Shown in pieces: positions 27,584-36,876 of a stretch of DNA of 64,000 nt. The stretch comes from Colwellia sp. GTDB taxonomy: Bacteria > Pseudomonadota > Gammaproteobacteria > Enterobacterales > Alteromonadaceae. The translations under genes and the position numbers were made by a program. The notes beneath the pieces were generated by a model, which was given only the letters and a program-made list of their open reading frames with translations, did no database searches and was not told where the DNA came from. Numbering within the stretch: the first letter of the stretch is position 1; every line of letters starts with the position of its first letter. Where the stretch lies: the NCBI GenBank assembly GCA_020630795.1, contig JAHDIK010000009.1, positions 1-64,000 of the forward strand, read 5' to 3'.

Positions 27584-30322
27584 TTACGCAACCGTCTTCT
27601 TATTGTGATAAGTCACGGGGATCTCTAAACCTAAGTCGCACATAAACTGGTGCATAATGGGTTCTGCTTGATATTCATTAGCGCGAGTAACAGCGTTTTT
27701 ACGCATGTGTTCTCGATTATTGTTGTCTGCGTAGAACTCAACGATTTTTTCAGCCATTTCATCAATCGTATCAACTAGATAACCATTTACATTGTGCTGA
27801 ATAATGTCTTTAGGTCCTTTACAGTTATAAGCGAGAGTAGGTAACCCGTGAACAAACGACTCTAAAATTACATTCCCAAACGTGTCGAACTTTGACGGAA
27901 AAATAAAAAGGTCTAGCGTTAAATAGAGTTCTGCAAGTTGTTTTTTATTTTGCCATCCTAAAAATATAGCATCAGGTAATTGTTGCTTTAACTCTTCAGT
28001 AGCAGGCCCTTGTCCAGCAATAACTAGCTGTAAGTCAGGGATTGATTGTTTTGCTTTACGCAAGATTTCAGGTAAATCAAAAAGGCCTTTTTCTTTGCTT
28101 ATTCGACATGCAATAAACAAAATAGGGGTATTTTTATTTGCACCTGGAACAATGTCTGACTTTTGAATACGACGTGCATTTAAGTTTCTAGGTTGCGTAT
28201 GGTGAGCTGTTAAAAATACTTTGTTTGGGTCGAGTTGCATTTCGTAGTCAGACAGCCATGCTTTATGCTCGCTGTTGAGGACAAAAACGCCGTCATATCG
28301 GTTATACAACGCACGTAACAAACGTCTAACACGATCACGCTCATACTGCGTTAAATCAGTAGAGTGTTTGATGAAGTCAATCCAGTCGGTATGCATAAAA
28401 AAGTAACTGGGTACATTGAACATTTGTTGGATAAACAAAGATACAAGTGCCATAGGGCCTTCGGTAGAGCATATAATTCGATCGTATCCACCTTCATAGA
28501 ATATTTTCGCAATTTCCATTACGTCAGGAATTCTCAATTCTTGATCGTCGTAATGTGGAACACTAAATTGAGCGATAGGCCTTACAACATGTAAGTGAGA
28601 CTCAGAAGATAGGGTGTCGTGACATACAAGAAAATCAATTGGTAAATCAGCCTTTTGAATTTCTTTAAGTTTGCCGGAAAGTGAATTTGATACACCGTTT
28701 TTGTCTCTAAGCGTATCCGTTAAATACAAGGCTTTATTCTGATGACGATTTTTTCCAATATATCCTGCAAATTCATTTAACAAACGGCGATTTTGATACA
28801 GCACTCGGGTTGAAGCGAGTGAAGCCCCTGCTAGCACGGTGCTAATGAGTAACGGGAATGAAAGGTTATCTAATAGTTGCTCAACTTTCACGTTGCTCAT
28901 GTTGTCTTTTTTAGTGGTATTGCCAAAAAATAATGCCGTGAGTTGGCTTGGTACTTCAAATTTTCGCGTTATTTCTTCGGTTGATATTTTAGTGAGCTGC
29001 GGACCTTTATTAGTACTTATTGCTTCTTCTATTTTGTTAGCCATTAACGTGTTTAAATAATTAAACAATTCACCAATGACTTGATTCACCGTGCTGACAA
29101 ATTCTTCAGGTGATTTATGTTTGCTATCAGCAATATGTTCTAGGTACTCAAAACAAAACCGATAGTTTTTAGAAGTTTTCCATTTAATAAGCTTGTTTGG
29201 TTTTTTCCCTTGTAAAGCGTCATGAATAAATACGAAAAATTTCATCGCTTTTTTATTTTTTTGCATTTCTAACAAAAAGTTACTTACAGCAAAACAGCCT
29301 ATTTTGTCCCACGCAGAACCTCTATGCAGTAAAATACGAAGAAGGCCAGGATCTGTAATTTTGGTTGCAACTTGTGAAAAATAATCGAGCAATGCAATGT
29401 TGAGCTTTTGGTTTTCACCAATTTGACCAAAAGGACTCATGTTGCCTAATTTTATCGCTTCTAAAGCTAGGTCTGATGCTTTTTCTGTTTTAAGTCTTTC
29501 AGCTAAGTTTGGAATGTATAAGTTTGATCCGCATTGTCCTGCAAAAATGCCGGTGTGATCGTCAGACCCTCCAGTAAGTATTTTAGGTTTACTCGGATCA
29601 ACACCAAAATCCGCTGGATTAAGATTATGCTTTTCGGCGTACGATAATACTTTCTGAGTGGTTAAAGATTGCGTCCAATTTAACGTTAATACACTTTGCC
29701 ATAAATCGCGTTGCCCATTTAGCACTTCAAATCGTTGAAACATTACCGCTAGCTTTTCAAATAAACCTAAATCTATTTTTTCATTTTTTGTGTAAAAGTA
29801 GAGTGGGTGAGGCATTATTACGGGAATATCATGAGCCGCTGTATATTTTAAAAAGTCGTATATATTCTGACGCTTTTCATTCAGTTCAATTTCTTGCTGT
29901 TTACTAAAACCATAAGTAAGTACATGAATGAATAATTCATATTCAGGAAAAAAACAGGTGAACTCAGCAGCAACAAGTGTATCAATGCCCTTATCAATTA
30001 ACGCCCAGCATGAACGTGCATTGTTATGATTACTTACCGTTACAACATCCATATTGTTTGATTTAAGTATACGAACTAACTCTTTCGTTTTTAACCACGT
30101 TTCGGGTAACCGAAGAATACGTCCCCATAACTCATCGGGTACATCACTATTGTGGTCATGGCAGTGTAAGTCTACTTTAAGACAATCTTTTTCATCAAAA
30201 CGCGTTTGGGCTTGGCGTGTGTATTCATTAAACTCTTTTGTTAGTGATTCTCTAAACGCACTTTTTACTATGTGTTTGTTAATAGGCTTTACGTAACTGC
30301 TTGTACTGGTGTTATTAACCAT
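27584..30322 (-). CDS. PHP-domain phosphoesterase fused to a GT4-type glycosyltransferase
   Basis: A 912-aa two-domain protein. Residues about 48-300 carry PHP metal motifs: DLHCHDHNSD (51-60), SNHNN (97-101), HPL (172-174) and GGSDDH (251-256). Residues about 540-890 form a GT-B glycosyltransferase, with VFVLNSEHKAWL, then the GT1 domain ILFIACRISKEKGLFDL, LVIAGQGPATEEL, and the nucleotide-sugar site FPSKFDTFGNVILESFVHGLP with the E-x-x-x-x-x-x-x-E pattern. The middle (about 300-540) is helical and unassigned. The start overlaps the aminotransferase stop (TAATG) and it is followed three bases later by the Psd-like gene, so all are co-translated. It probably removes a phosphate from, and glycosylates, a lipid or aminosugar intermediate; this is inference. 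Confidence 0.75.
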   Translation of the reverse strand: MVNNTSTSSYVKPINKHIVKSAFRESLTKEFNEYTRQAQTRFDEKDCLKVDLHCHDHNSDVPDELWGRILRLPETWLKTKELVRILKSNNMDVVTVSNHNNARSCWALIDKGIDTLVAAEFTCFFPEYELFIHVLTYGFSKQQEIELNEKRQNIYDFLKYTAAHDIPVIMPHPLYFYTKNEKIDLGLFEKLAVMFQRFEVLNGQRDLWQSVLTLNWTQSLTTQKVLSYAEKHNLNPADFGVDPSKPKILTGGSDDHTGIFAGQCGSNLYIPNLAERLKTEKASDLALEAIKLGNMSPFGQIGENQKLNIALLDYFSQVATKITDPGLLRILLHRGSAWDKIGCFAVSNFLLEMQKNKKAMKFFVFIHDALQGKKPNKLIKWKTSKNYRFCFEYLEHIADSKHKSPEEFVSTVNQVIGELFNYLNTLMANKIEEAISTNKGPQLTKISTEEITRKFEVPSQLTALFFGNTTKKDNMSNVKVEQLLDNLSFPLLISTVLAGASLASTRVLYQNRRLLNEFAGYIGKNRHQNKALYLTDTLRDKNGVSNSLSGKLKEIQKADLPIDFLVCHDTLSSESHLHVVRPIAQFSVPHYDDQELRIPDVMEIAKIFYEGGYDRIICSTEGPMALVSLFIQQMFNVPSYFFMHTDWIDFIKHSTDLTQYERDRVRRLLRALYNRYDGVFVLNSEHKAWLSDYEMQLDPNKVFLTAHHTQPRNLNARRIQKSDIVPGANKNTPILFIACRISKEKGLFDLPEILRKAKQSIPDLQLVIAGQGPATEELKQQLPDAIFLGWQNKKQLAELYLTLDLFIFPSKFDTFGNVILESFVHGLPTLAYNCKGPKDIIQHNVNGYLVDTIDEMAEKIVEFYADNNNREHMRKNAVTRANEYQAEPIMHQFMCDLGLEIPVTYHNKKTVA

Positions 30323-32148
30323 TATGACGTGACCTTATTTGTTGATTGAGAATTGTCTAATGACGGTATTTTGTTTAACTCAGATTGAGTTTGACTTTGA
30401 CTTTGATTTGGGCTGTTTTTGTTATGAAACGCAGCGTTGTCAGCTCTTCCTCTTAGCGACTGATCAATCAACGGACTTGGAAAAAAATGAGATAACGAAG
30501 GAATTGCGCTTCGTAACATATCAAATAAAAACTGACGTTTAATTGATTTATTTGTTAGGTTTGCAGATTGCCACCACCAACCGTCTTTTTTCATTTGGGT
30601 AGCAGCGTTGATAAAGTGCGAAACTACATCGTCAAATTCATCGTCGGTAAAGTCGAAGCTCATGATCATTCTTCCAGAACCTAACCAACTCAGCTCTAAA
30701 CCCGCTTCGCGTAAATAAAATTGCAGCATCCAGTTGTAACGACTTGGTTTGGTGTAAAGAATAGAGAGCACGGTGTGCATATTGGTTATTTTCAAAGGCA
30801 AGTTGGCTGATTGAAGTTTACGATTAAACTTTTCAACACGAGCGTCCCATGTTTCTTCAATACTTTGATAAATATTTTGAATTTCAGGCGATTGAATTTT
30901 ATTTAAAAATTCATTCATTGTGCCCATTACGTTAGGGTGAGAATTAAACGTGCCTCTAGCGAATGATACGTCGGCCGGAGCGTCATCTTTAAAGCGTTTC
31001 ATAAGATGTGATTGACCCGCAAGAACACCAACGGGTAAACCGCCGCCTAAGGTTTTACCGTATGTTACTAAGTCGGCTTGAATATTGAAGTAACCTTGCG
31101 CACCTCGGTAACCTAACCTAAACCCTGTAAATACTTCGTCAACAATTAGAACAATATTGCGACGGTTACAAATTTCTTGAATGCGTTTTAACCAGCGTGT
31201 GTAACGTTTTTTGTCAAACGCGGTTGTTCTGTCGCTCGCTACTAAGGTTGAGTCTGAACCTGAATCAGAGTTTGGGTGGAACGCTTGCATGGGGTTGATT
31301 AGAACACAGGCAATATCGTGCCTTGTTGCGAGTACGTGCAAGGCTTGTTCACTAAGGTCTTCTAATGTGTATACATCGTTAACTTGTCGTTTGTTGCCTA
31401 CGCCTGGCTGTACGCCATCCCACCAACCATGGTAAGCGCCACAAAACCTAACAAGATGTGTTTTGCCCGTGTGATATCTGGCCAGCCGTACCGCTTGCAT
31501 TACTGCTTCTGTACCAGACATGTGAAACGACACTTCATCTAATCCAGAAACATGTTTGATTAACTCTACATTTTCAGCAATTAACGGGTGATACGCACCT
31601 AACACTGGTCCTAAAGACTTTACCTGCTCAAAGCCTTTATCTATACAGTCTTTGTAAAAATCGTACCCAAAAACATTTACACCATATGAACCCGATAAAT
31701 CGTATCTCCAGTTGCCATCAAGGTCTTTTAGTTTGTTGCCTGATGTTTCGTTGCTAATGGTGCCTAGCTTTAGCGAGTTGGGTAACAGTGCTTTGTATGG
31801 AAAAGGAATACGATAATTGCTCGTGAATTGAATATCTGAAATGCTTGACTCTAATTTACTGCAATAATTCAAAGTATTGGGGCAACTGTCTTCAATTTTT
31901 TTAGACAGTGCTGCTAACGCATTTTGTCTTTTTAAAGCTACGTCGGTAGGCGCGCCGTCACTGCTAAAGTAAGTGAATTCATCATAGCTAAAGTAGGCAA
32001 CCTGTTTTGCAATTTTGCGAGACCATTTGCTATGCCCACGTAAAGAAGGGTGTTTAGCTTTTGACAGCTGAAGTCGAATTTGAATGCGTCGTCCAATATA
32101 CACAAGTAAAACCGCAACTAATGGGTATAAGATAAAGTTGTCAGTCAT
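30322..32148 (-). CDS. Membrane-anchored class III aminotransferase (glutamate-1-semialdehyde-aminomutase-like)
   Basis: A 608-aa PLP enzyme with an N-terminal hydrophobic anchor (about 5-20, FILYPLVAVLLVYIG). The catalytic region resembles glutamate-1-semialdehyde aminomutase and related transaminases: SGTEAVMQAVRLARYHTGKTHLVRFCGAYHGWWDG, LIVDEVFTGFRLGYRGAQGYF, and the PLP lysine in LVTYGKTLGGGLPVG near 363. The true HemL is soluble and about 430 aa, so this longer anchored protein is probably a paralogue acting on a lipid-linked or amino-acid substrate. The C-terminus (about 570-608) is Ser/Asn/Gln-rich. It is the first gene of the leftward unit ending at 26014. Confidence 0.8.
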   Translation of the reverse strand: MTDNFILYPLVAVLLVYIGRRIQIRLQLSKAKHPSLRGHSKWSRKIAKQVAYFSYDEFTYFSSDGAPTDVALKRQNALAALSKKIEDSCPNTLNYCSKLESSISDIQFTSNYRIPFPYKALLPNSLKLGTISNETSGNKLKDLDGNWRYDLSGSYGVNVFGYDFYKDCIDKGFEQVKSLGPVLGAYHPLIAENVELIKHVSGLDEVSFHMSGTEAVMQAVRLARYHTGKTHLVRFCGAYHGWWDGVQPGVGNKRQVNDVYTLEDLSEQALHVLATRHDIACVLINPMQAFHPNSDSGSDSTLVASDRTTAFDKKRYTRWLKRIQEICNRRNIVLIVDEVFTGFRLGYRGAQGYFNIQADLVTYGKTLGGGLPVGVLAGQSHLMKRFKDDAPADVSFARGTFNSHPNVMGTMNEFLNKIQSPEIQNIYQSIEETWDARVEKFNRKLQSANLPLKITNMHTVLSILYTKPSRYNWMLQFYLREAGLELSWLGSGRMIMSFDFTDDEFDDVVSHFINAATQMKKDGWWWQSANLTNKSIKRQFLFDMLRSAIPSLSHFFPSPLIDQSLRGRADNAAFHNKNSPNQSQSQTQSELNKIPSLDNSQSTNKVTS

Positions 32149-32270
32149 GTTCCATCTCGTAAACTTATTTTAAAGCCAGATTAGCAATCAAGTTTGAAAG
32201 ATTTATTTCAGTTATATGTCGTTTGTGTAACAGTATCTAATCATTGTTTTAGGTGAATATAAGAAGAAAA

Positions 32271-32774
32271 ATGAACAACGAAGATTTAACAAAAAACTCC
32301 GTATATCTATTTGATTGGGGCGATACATTAATGAAAGATTACCCTGAGATGAACGGAAAAATGTGCGATTGGGACGTTGTGACAGCAATTGACAACGCGT
32401 TTGAAACCTTAAAGCTGTTGAGTAAACACAATAGTGTTTATATCGCTACGGGAGCGGCTGATTCGTCTGAAGATGAAATTTATCACGCATTCAAACGTGT
32501 AAATCTACATCGTTTTATAGAAGGTGTTTTTTGCCAACAAAATGTCGGATTTATGAAAGGGGAACCAGAGTTTCTTGGGTCAATTATTAAAAAGCTTAGC
32601 GTATCATCGTCAAATATTACGATGGTGGGAGACAGTTTTGAGAAAGATATATTACCCGCACTTAACGCTAACATTTCACCCGTGTGGTTTAATGTAAAGA
32701 ATGTTTCATTAAACCCGGAGTATCGCGGTAAAGTACGTGTGATTCAATCGTTAGCTGAATTAATAGAAAGTTAA
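32271..32774 (+). CDS. HAD-superfamily hydrolase
   Basis: A 167-aa phosphatase-like protein. HAD motif I appears as FDWGDT (nucleophile Asp15, general acid Asp18), motif II as YIATGAA, and motif IV as VGDSFEKDI with its acidic pair. The sequence between motifs is short, with a small helical cap. ATG 32271 follows AAGAAG closely; an in-frame GTG six codons upstream is possible. The substrate is unknown. It is divergent from the lipid-type unit (about 120 bases), so shared regulation is possible but not shown. Confidence 0.8.
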   Translation: MNNEDLTKNSVYLFDWGDTLMKDYPEMNGKMCDWDVVTAIDNAFETLKLLSKHNSVYIATGAADSSEDEIYHAFKRVNLHRFIEGVFCQQNVGFMKGEPEFLGSIIKKLSVSSSNITMVGDSFEKDILPALNANISPVWFNVKNVSLNPEYRGKVRVIQSLAELIES

Positions 32775-32910
32775 AAAATTATAATAGTTTCGCGGTTAAA
32801 TAAGCGCATGATAATCGTTGTACTTTGTTAATTTGTGTTTGGTTTAGTTCTCAAATAGCTTTATTAATTAGGTAGCTACTAAGTGTTTTGAATAAAAGCA
32901 TTTACCCAAT

Positions 32911-32941
32911 AAAAAAGGCTTTTGATTATTCAAAAGCCTTT
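32911..32941 (-). terminator. Terminator of sodB (bidirectional in form)
   Basis: A 12-base stem AAAGGCTTTTGA / TCAAAAGCCTTT with a TTAT loop. On the minus strand it is followed by a T run and lies 30 bases after the sodB stop. Confidence 0.88.
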
Positions 32942-32971
32942 ACACTATTTGGTTACTTAGCAATTGCTATA

Positions 32972-33553
32972 TTAAGCAAAGTTAGCTGAAGCAAAATCCC
33001 AGTTAGCTAATGCCCAGAAAGCATCCATGTAGCTAGGACGTAAGTTACGGTAATCAATGTAGTAAGCATGTTCCCATAAATCTACAGTGATAACTGGAGT
33101 TACACCTTCATCAGTTAATGGAGTAGCAGCGTTAGACGTGTTAACGATTGCTAAAGAACCATCAGCGTTCTTAACTAACCAAGTCCAGCTTGAACCAAAG
33201 TTGTTAATTGCGCTTGCTGTGAATTGTGCTTTAAACTCTTCGAAAGAACCAAAACTAGCAGTAATAGCGTCTGCTAAAGCGCCAGTAGGCTCGCCGCCAC
33301 CGTTAGGGCTTAAGCTGTTCCAGTAGAACGTGTGGTTCCAAATTTGTGCTGCGTTGTTAAAAACACCCGCTGAAGAGGTTTTAACGATATCTTCAAGAGA
33401 CTTACCTTCAAATTCAGTACCCTCGATTAAACCATTAAGCTTAACTACGTAAGTGTTATGGTGTTTACCGTAATGAAACTCTAAAGTTTCTTGTGAAATG
33501 TGTGGTGCTAACGCGTCCATTGCATATGGTAACGCTGGTAATTCAATAGCCAT
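32972..33553 (-). CDS. sodB: Iron superoxide dismutase
   Basis: Dismutates superoxide in the cytoplasm; 193 aa as in E. coli SodB. Metal ligands are His27 (EFHYGKHH), His74 (IWNHTFYW), Asp158 and His162 ([12 protein letters not shown]). Gln70 in AAQIWNH is the Fe-type active-site glutamine, as opposed to the Mn-type position later in the chain. A GGAG-type ribosome site precedes ATG. It is divergent from grxD, a common Alteromonadales/Vibrio arrangement. Confidence 0.97.
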   Translation of the reverse strand: MAIELPALPYAMDALAPHISQETLEFHYGKHHNTYVVKLNGLIEGTEFEGKSLEDIVKTSSAGVFNNAAQIWNHTFYWNSLSPNGGGEPTGALADAITASFGSFEEFKAQFTASAINNFGSSWTWLVKNADGSLAIVNTSNAATPLTDEGVTPVITVDLWEHAYYIDYRNLRPSYMDAFWALANWDFASANFA

Positions 33554-33822
33554 TTTTGTCTCCTGGAATTAATTATAAATATTTATTCTTATATATATAA
33601 TAAAGAATTAGTTTGTTTTTACTAAAAACCTAGTAAACTACTCAGGTATTTATAAAGCTTGCCTAGTTTACCGAAATATATAGGGATTAACATCGATTTT
33701 ATCAAGGTTAGTAAGTTTTAATATATAACTATTTTGTTTGTAATATTAATTGCATTGTTAAATACACATTTTCTTCTTAGTTTTTATATAATGCAACGAG
33801 TAAATTAAATATAGAGGTTACC

Positions 33823-34161
33823 ATGGATACTATCGAACGTATTAAACAGCAAATTTCTGAAAATTCAATTTTATTGTACATGAAGGGTTCACCTAAGCTT
33901 CCAAGCTGTGGATTTTCATCTCAAGCGTCTCAAGCGCTAATTTCATGTGAAGAAAAATTTGCTTATGTAGATATTTTACAAGATCCTGAAATTAGAGCAG
34001 AATTACCAAAGTACGCTGATTGGCCAACGTTCCCACAATTATGGGTAGACGGTGAATTAATTGGCGGTTGCGACATTATTATTGAAATGTTTCAACAAGG
34101 TGAATTACAAACGTTGATTAAAGAATCGGCAGCAAAAAATAATTCATCAGAAGAAGCATAA
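33823..34161 (+). CDS. grxD: Monothiol glutaredoxin Grx4
   Basis: A 112-aa CGFS-type glutaredoxin that binds a shared [2Fe-2S] cluster with glutathione and partners BolA-type proteins in iron homeostasis. The active site CGFS is at 29-32 (PKLPSCGFSSQ), the WPTFPQLWVDGELIGGCDI block is intact, and the length is that of E. coli GrxD. AGAGG lies just upstream of ATG. The intergenic region shared with sodB (269 bases) is AT-rich; I see no clear operator. Confidence 0.96.
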   Translation: MDTIERIKQQISENSILLYMKGSPKLPSCGFSSQASQALISCEEKFAYVDILQDPEIRAELPKYADWPTFPQLWVDGELIGGCDIIIEMFQQGELQTLIKESAAKNNSSEEA

Positions 34162-34303
34162 TTTCTTTTAGATTTAGTATTGAAAACTCAAACGTCAGTC
34201 ACAATAACTACTGATGTTCATTACAAAATGCCGAGCGAATTGTTATAAACCTTTATCGTAATAATAGTCGTTAGGTAATAATTTTTTTAATTAGGAGAAT
34301 AAA

Positions 34304-34909
34304 ATGAGTGTATTAGTTGGTCGTCCAGCTCCAGACTTTACTGCAGCAGCGGTTTTAGGTAGTGGTGAGATTGTAGATAGTTTTACTCTATCTGAAGCAA
34401 TCAAAGGCAAAAAAGCAGTAGTATTTTTCTATCCATTAGATTTTACATTTGTTTGTCCTTCTGAGTTATTAGCTTTTGATCACCGTATGGAAGAGTTCAA
34501 AAGCCGTGGTGTTGAAGTTATCGGTGTTTCAATCGATTCTCAATTTTCTCACAACGCGTGGAGAAACACTCCAGTAAACGAAGGTGGTATTGGCCCAGTT
34601 CAATACACTTTAGTTGCTGATACTAAGCACAGCATCTGTCAAGCATACGATGTTGAGCACCCAGAAGCTGGTGTTGCTTTCCGTGGTTCATTCTTAATTG
34701 ATGAAGAAGGTAACGTACGTCACCAAGTAGTTAACGACTTACCATTAGGTCGTAACGTTGACGAAATGTTACGTATGGTTGATGCGTTACAATTCCACCA
34801 AGATCACGGTGAAGTTTGTCCTGCTGGTTGGAACAAAGGTGACAAAGGTATGACTGCTTCTCCAGACGGCGTTGCTTCATACTTAGCGGATAACGCTGAC
34901 AACTTATAA
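34304..34909 (+). CDS. Typical 2-Cys peroxiredoxin (AhpC/Prx1 family)
   Basis: Reduces hydrogen peroxide and alkyl hydroperoxides; 201 aa. The peroxidatic Cys51 is in DFTFVCPSEL, and the resolving Cys172 in GEVCPAGW near the C-terminus. The conserved Arg follows in VAFRGSFLIDEEG. A strong GGAG ribosome site is present, and codon choice is notably biased to frequent codons, which suggests high expression. No ahpF-like reductase gene is adjacent, so thioredoxin is the likely reductant. Confidence 0.94.
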   Translation: MSVLVGRPAPDFTAAAVLGSGEIVDSFTLSEAIKGKKAVVFFYPLDFTFVCPSELLAFDHRMEEFKSRGVEVIGVSIDSQFSHNAWRNTPVNEGGIGPVQYTLVADTKHSICQAYDVEHPEAGVAFRGSFLIDEEGNVRHQVVNDLPLGRNVDEMLRMVDALQFHQDHGEVCPAGWNKGDKGMTASPDGVASYLADNADNL

Positions 34910-34932
34910 TGCTATTGCATTAATGAATAAAT

Positions 34933-34959
34933 AAAGCCGCTATTGTAGCGGCTTTTTTT
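34933..34959 (+). terminator. Terminator of the peroxiredoxin gene
   Basis: A 10-base stem AAAGCCGCTA / TAGCGGCTTT with loop TTG, followed by a T run, 24 bases after the stop. Confidence 0.92.
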
Positions 34960-35011
34960 ATGAGGTTTTTTAGTAAAAATTGATGAAGAAGTTAATGTAG
35001 CTTGGTAAACC

Positions 35012-35689
35012 TTATTCTGACTCTTCGGCAGAGGCTAAAGGCCAACCGCCCATACCTTTCCATTTGTTAACTATAAAGCAAAACAATTCAGCTGTTTTTT
35101 CTGTGTCGTACAAAGCAGAGTGTGCTTCACTGTTATTAAATTCTATATTAGCGGCGATACACGCTTTTGCTAATACTGTTTGCCCTAAAGCCAAACCTGA
35201 TAGAGTGGTTGTGTCAAAGCTTACAAACGGATGAAACGGTGAGCGCTTAATAAGGCATCGTTCAGTTGCAGAGTTAACAAAACCTAAATCGAAAGCTGCA
35301 TTATGTGCAACCATAATCGCACGTTGACAACCCGCGGCTTTCATTTTTTTACGAATTAGTTTAAATATTGCTTTAAGAGCGGTTTCTTCATCAACTGCAC
35401 CACGTAAAGGATTTGTTGGATCTATTCCTGTAAATTCTAATGCTGCTTTTTCTAGGTTAGCGCCCTCGAAAGGATCTACATTAAAGTGAATCGTTTCATC
35501 AAGCGAGAAGTCGCCGTTTTCATCTAAGCTTAGTGTTGTTGCTGCTATTTCTAAAAGCGCATCGGTTTGCGCATTAAAGCCGGCTGTTTCTACATCAACC
35601 ACGACAGGGAAATACCCTCTAAAGCGTTGGGCAAATGCTGATTTGTCAGATTGAGTTACGGTAGAAGCAGGGGATTCAGTAATTGACAT
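35012..35689 (-). CDS. rnt: Ribonuclease T
   Basis: DEDDh 3'-5' exonuclease that trims tRNA CCA ends, 5S and 23S rRNA; 225 aa as in E. coli. Exo I is VVDVETAGF (Asp32, Glu34), Exo II the [12 protein letters not shown] block, and Exo [17 protein letters not shown] with the catalytic His and Asp. The N-terminal [10 protein letters not shown] is typical. It is divergent from motY, the same neighbour pair as in Vibrio and Shewanella. Confidence 0.97.
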   Translation of the reverse strand: MSITESPASTVTQSDKSAFAQRFRGYFPVVVDVETAGFNAQTDALLEIAATTLSLDENGDFSLDETIHFNVDPFEGANLEKAALEFTGIDPTNPLRGAVDEETALKAIFKLIRKKMKAAGCQRAIMVAHNAAFDLGFVNSATERCLIKRSPFHPFVSFDTTTLSGLALGQTVLAKACIAANIEFNNSEAHSALYDTEKTAELFCFIVNKWKGMGGWPLASAEESE

Positions 35690-35867
35690 AAAAATAGAAG
35701 CTTAGTTAATTGCAAATAAAACGTAATTATCTCAGAAAACCGCTAAAATAAGTACGAGGATTTAATTGTTTTTTAATTTTTATCCTTAAATTACAAAATT
35801 GGTGTTAAAGTTATTAACGAACGTGTCGATACAAATATTGTCATTTATAAATCTTGTTAGATTAATT

Positions 35868-36734
35868 ATGAAAAAATTTATTATTCCCGCAGTTTTATTA
35901 TTCTCAGTATGCCAAGCTAACGCTGGTATGAGGCAGTATAGTGCCGACTTAAATAATTCTAATTGGCAGTTGTCGAGCGACTCTCGTTTAGAATGTACGC
36001 TTTCTCATAACATTCCTAATTACGGCGAAGCGCGCTTTTATAGCAAAGCAAATCGTAGAACTAATTTAGAATTTGAATTAGACATGATGCGCCTACCTGA
36101 TAGCTATTCTTTAGCAGAAGTACGTTCGGTTGCTCCTAAGTGGCGACCTGGTGTGTCTGGTTATTCGCTAGCTAACATGAAACTTCATAAACAGTTTGCG
36201 CCAAGCCTTCCTAAAAAAGTTGCTTGGACAATGTTAAACGAGCTCGACCAAGGCATGAGCCCAACGTTTTATTACAATGATTGGTATCGTGATAGCGAAA
36301 AAATATCAGTAGGGTTATCAACAGCTAAGTTTAAAAAAGCGTATCAACAGTTTGTAAGCTGTGTTGGAAATTTACTTGATTATAGCTTTGATGATATTTC
36401 TTACACGGTATTAAATTATCAGTTTGGTAGTGACAGTTTAACAAAGTCGTCTAAACGTAAACTTGCGATGATCGCAGAATATTTAAGTTTAGATACTGAA
36501 CTAGAGTTAGTGCTTATTGATGGTTATACCGACAGCTATGGTCCACGCAATACCAACTACAAAATGTCGCAACGTCGAGCGCAAAGCATTCGAGAACAAT
36601 TTATCAAAGTTGGAATTGACCCAAGTAGAATTGAAGCAAAAGGGTATGGTGAAAAACGTCATGTAGCATCAAACGACACGATTCTTGGTCGAGAAAAGAA
36701 CCGACGTGTTGTGATAAGAATGGACAAGCCGTAA
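35868..36734 (+). CDS. motY: MotY, flagellar stator-ring (T-ring) protein
   Basis: Periplasmic protein of the sodium-driven polar flagellar motor that forms the T ring and anchors PomA/PomB stators. From ATG 35868 the 288-aa protein has a signal peptide (cleaved after QANA). The N-terminal domain RQYSADLNNSNWQLSSDSRLECTLSHNIPNYGEARF and the WRPG element align with Vibrio MotY. The C-terminal OmpA-like peptidoglycan-binding domain occupies about 160-285 (DGYTDSYGPRNTNYKMSQRRA, RIEAKGYGEKR, NRRVVI). The longer frame to 35799 places extra residues before the signal and was rejected. Confidence 0.94.
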   Translation: MKKFIIPAVLLFSVCQANAGMRQYSADLNNSNWQLSSDSRLECTLSHNIPNYGEARFYSKANRRTNLEFELDMMRLPDSYSLAEVRSVAPKWRPGVSGYSLANMKLHKQFAPSLPKKVAWTMLNELDQGMSPTFYYNDWYRDSEKISVGLSTAKFKKAYQQFVSCVGNLLDYSFDDISYTVLNYQFGSDSLTKSSKRKLAMIAEYLSLDTELELVLIDGYTDSYGPRNTNYKMSQRRAQSIREQFIKVGIDPSRIEAKGYGEKRHVASNDTILGREKNRRVVIRMDKP

Positions 36735-36822
36735 AAACATAAAAGTAGAATATATAAGCGTAACTAAAATTTTACTCTAGCTACTTTGTTGTTTTAGTTC
36801 CACACCGCTAAATTAGTTGAAT

Positions 36823-36859
36823 AGGCCTTTAGGTTATCTTAATCTAAAGGCCTCTTTTT
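36823..36859 (+). terminator. Terminator of motY
   Basis: A 10-base stem AGGCCTTTAG / CTAAAGGCCT with an 11-base loop, followed by CTTTTTAT. It lies directly before the peptidase gene and rules out that gene's longer reading start at 36817. Confidence 0.82.
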
Positions 36860-36876
36860 ATATGGAAATAGACCTT

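Noticed and set aside
36817-36876. Upstream extension of the M1 peptidase
   Set aside because: It passes through the motY terminator hairpin; the signal peptide starts at 36877.
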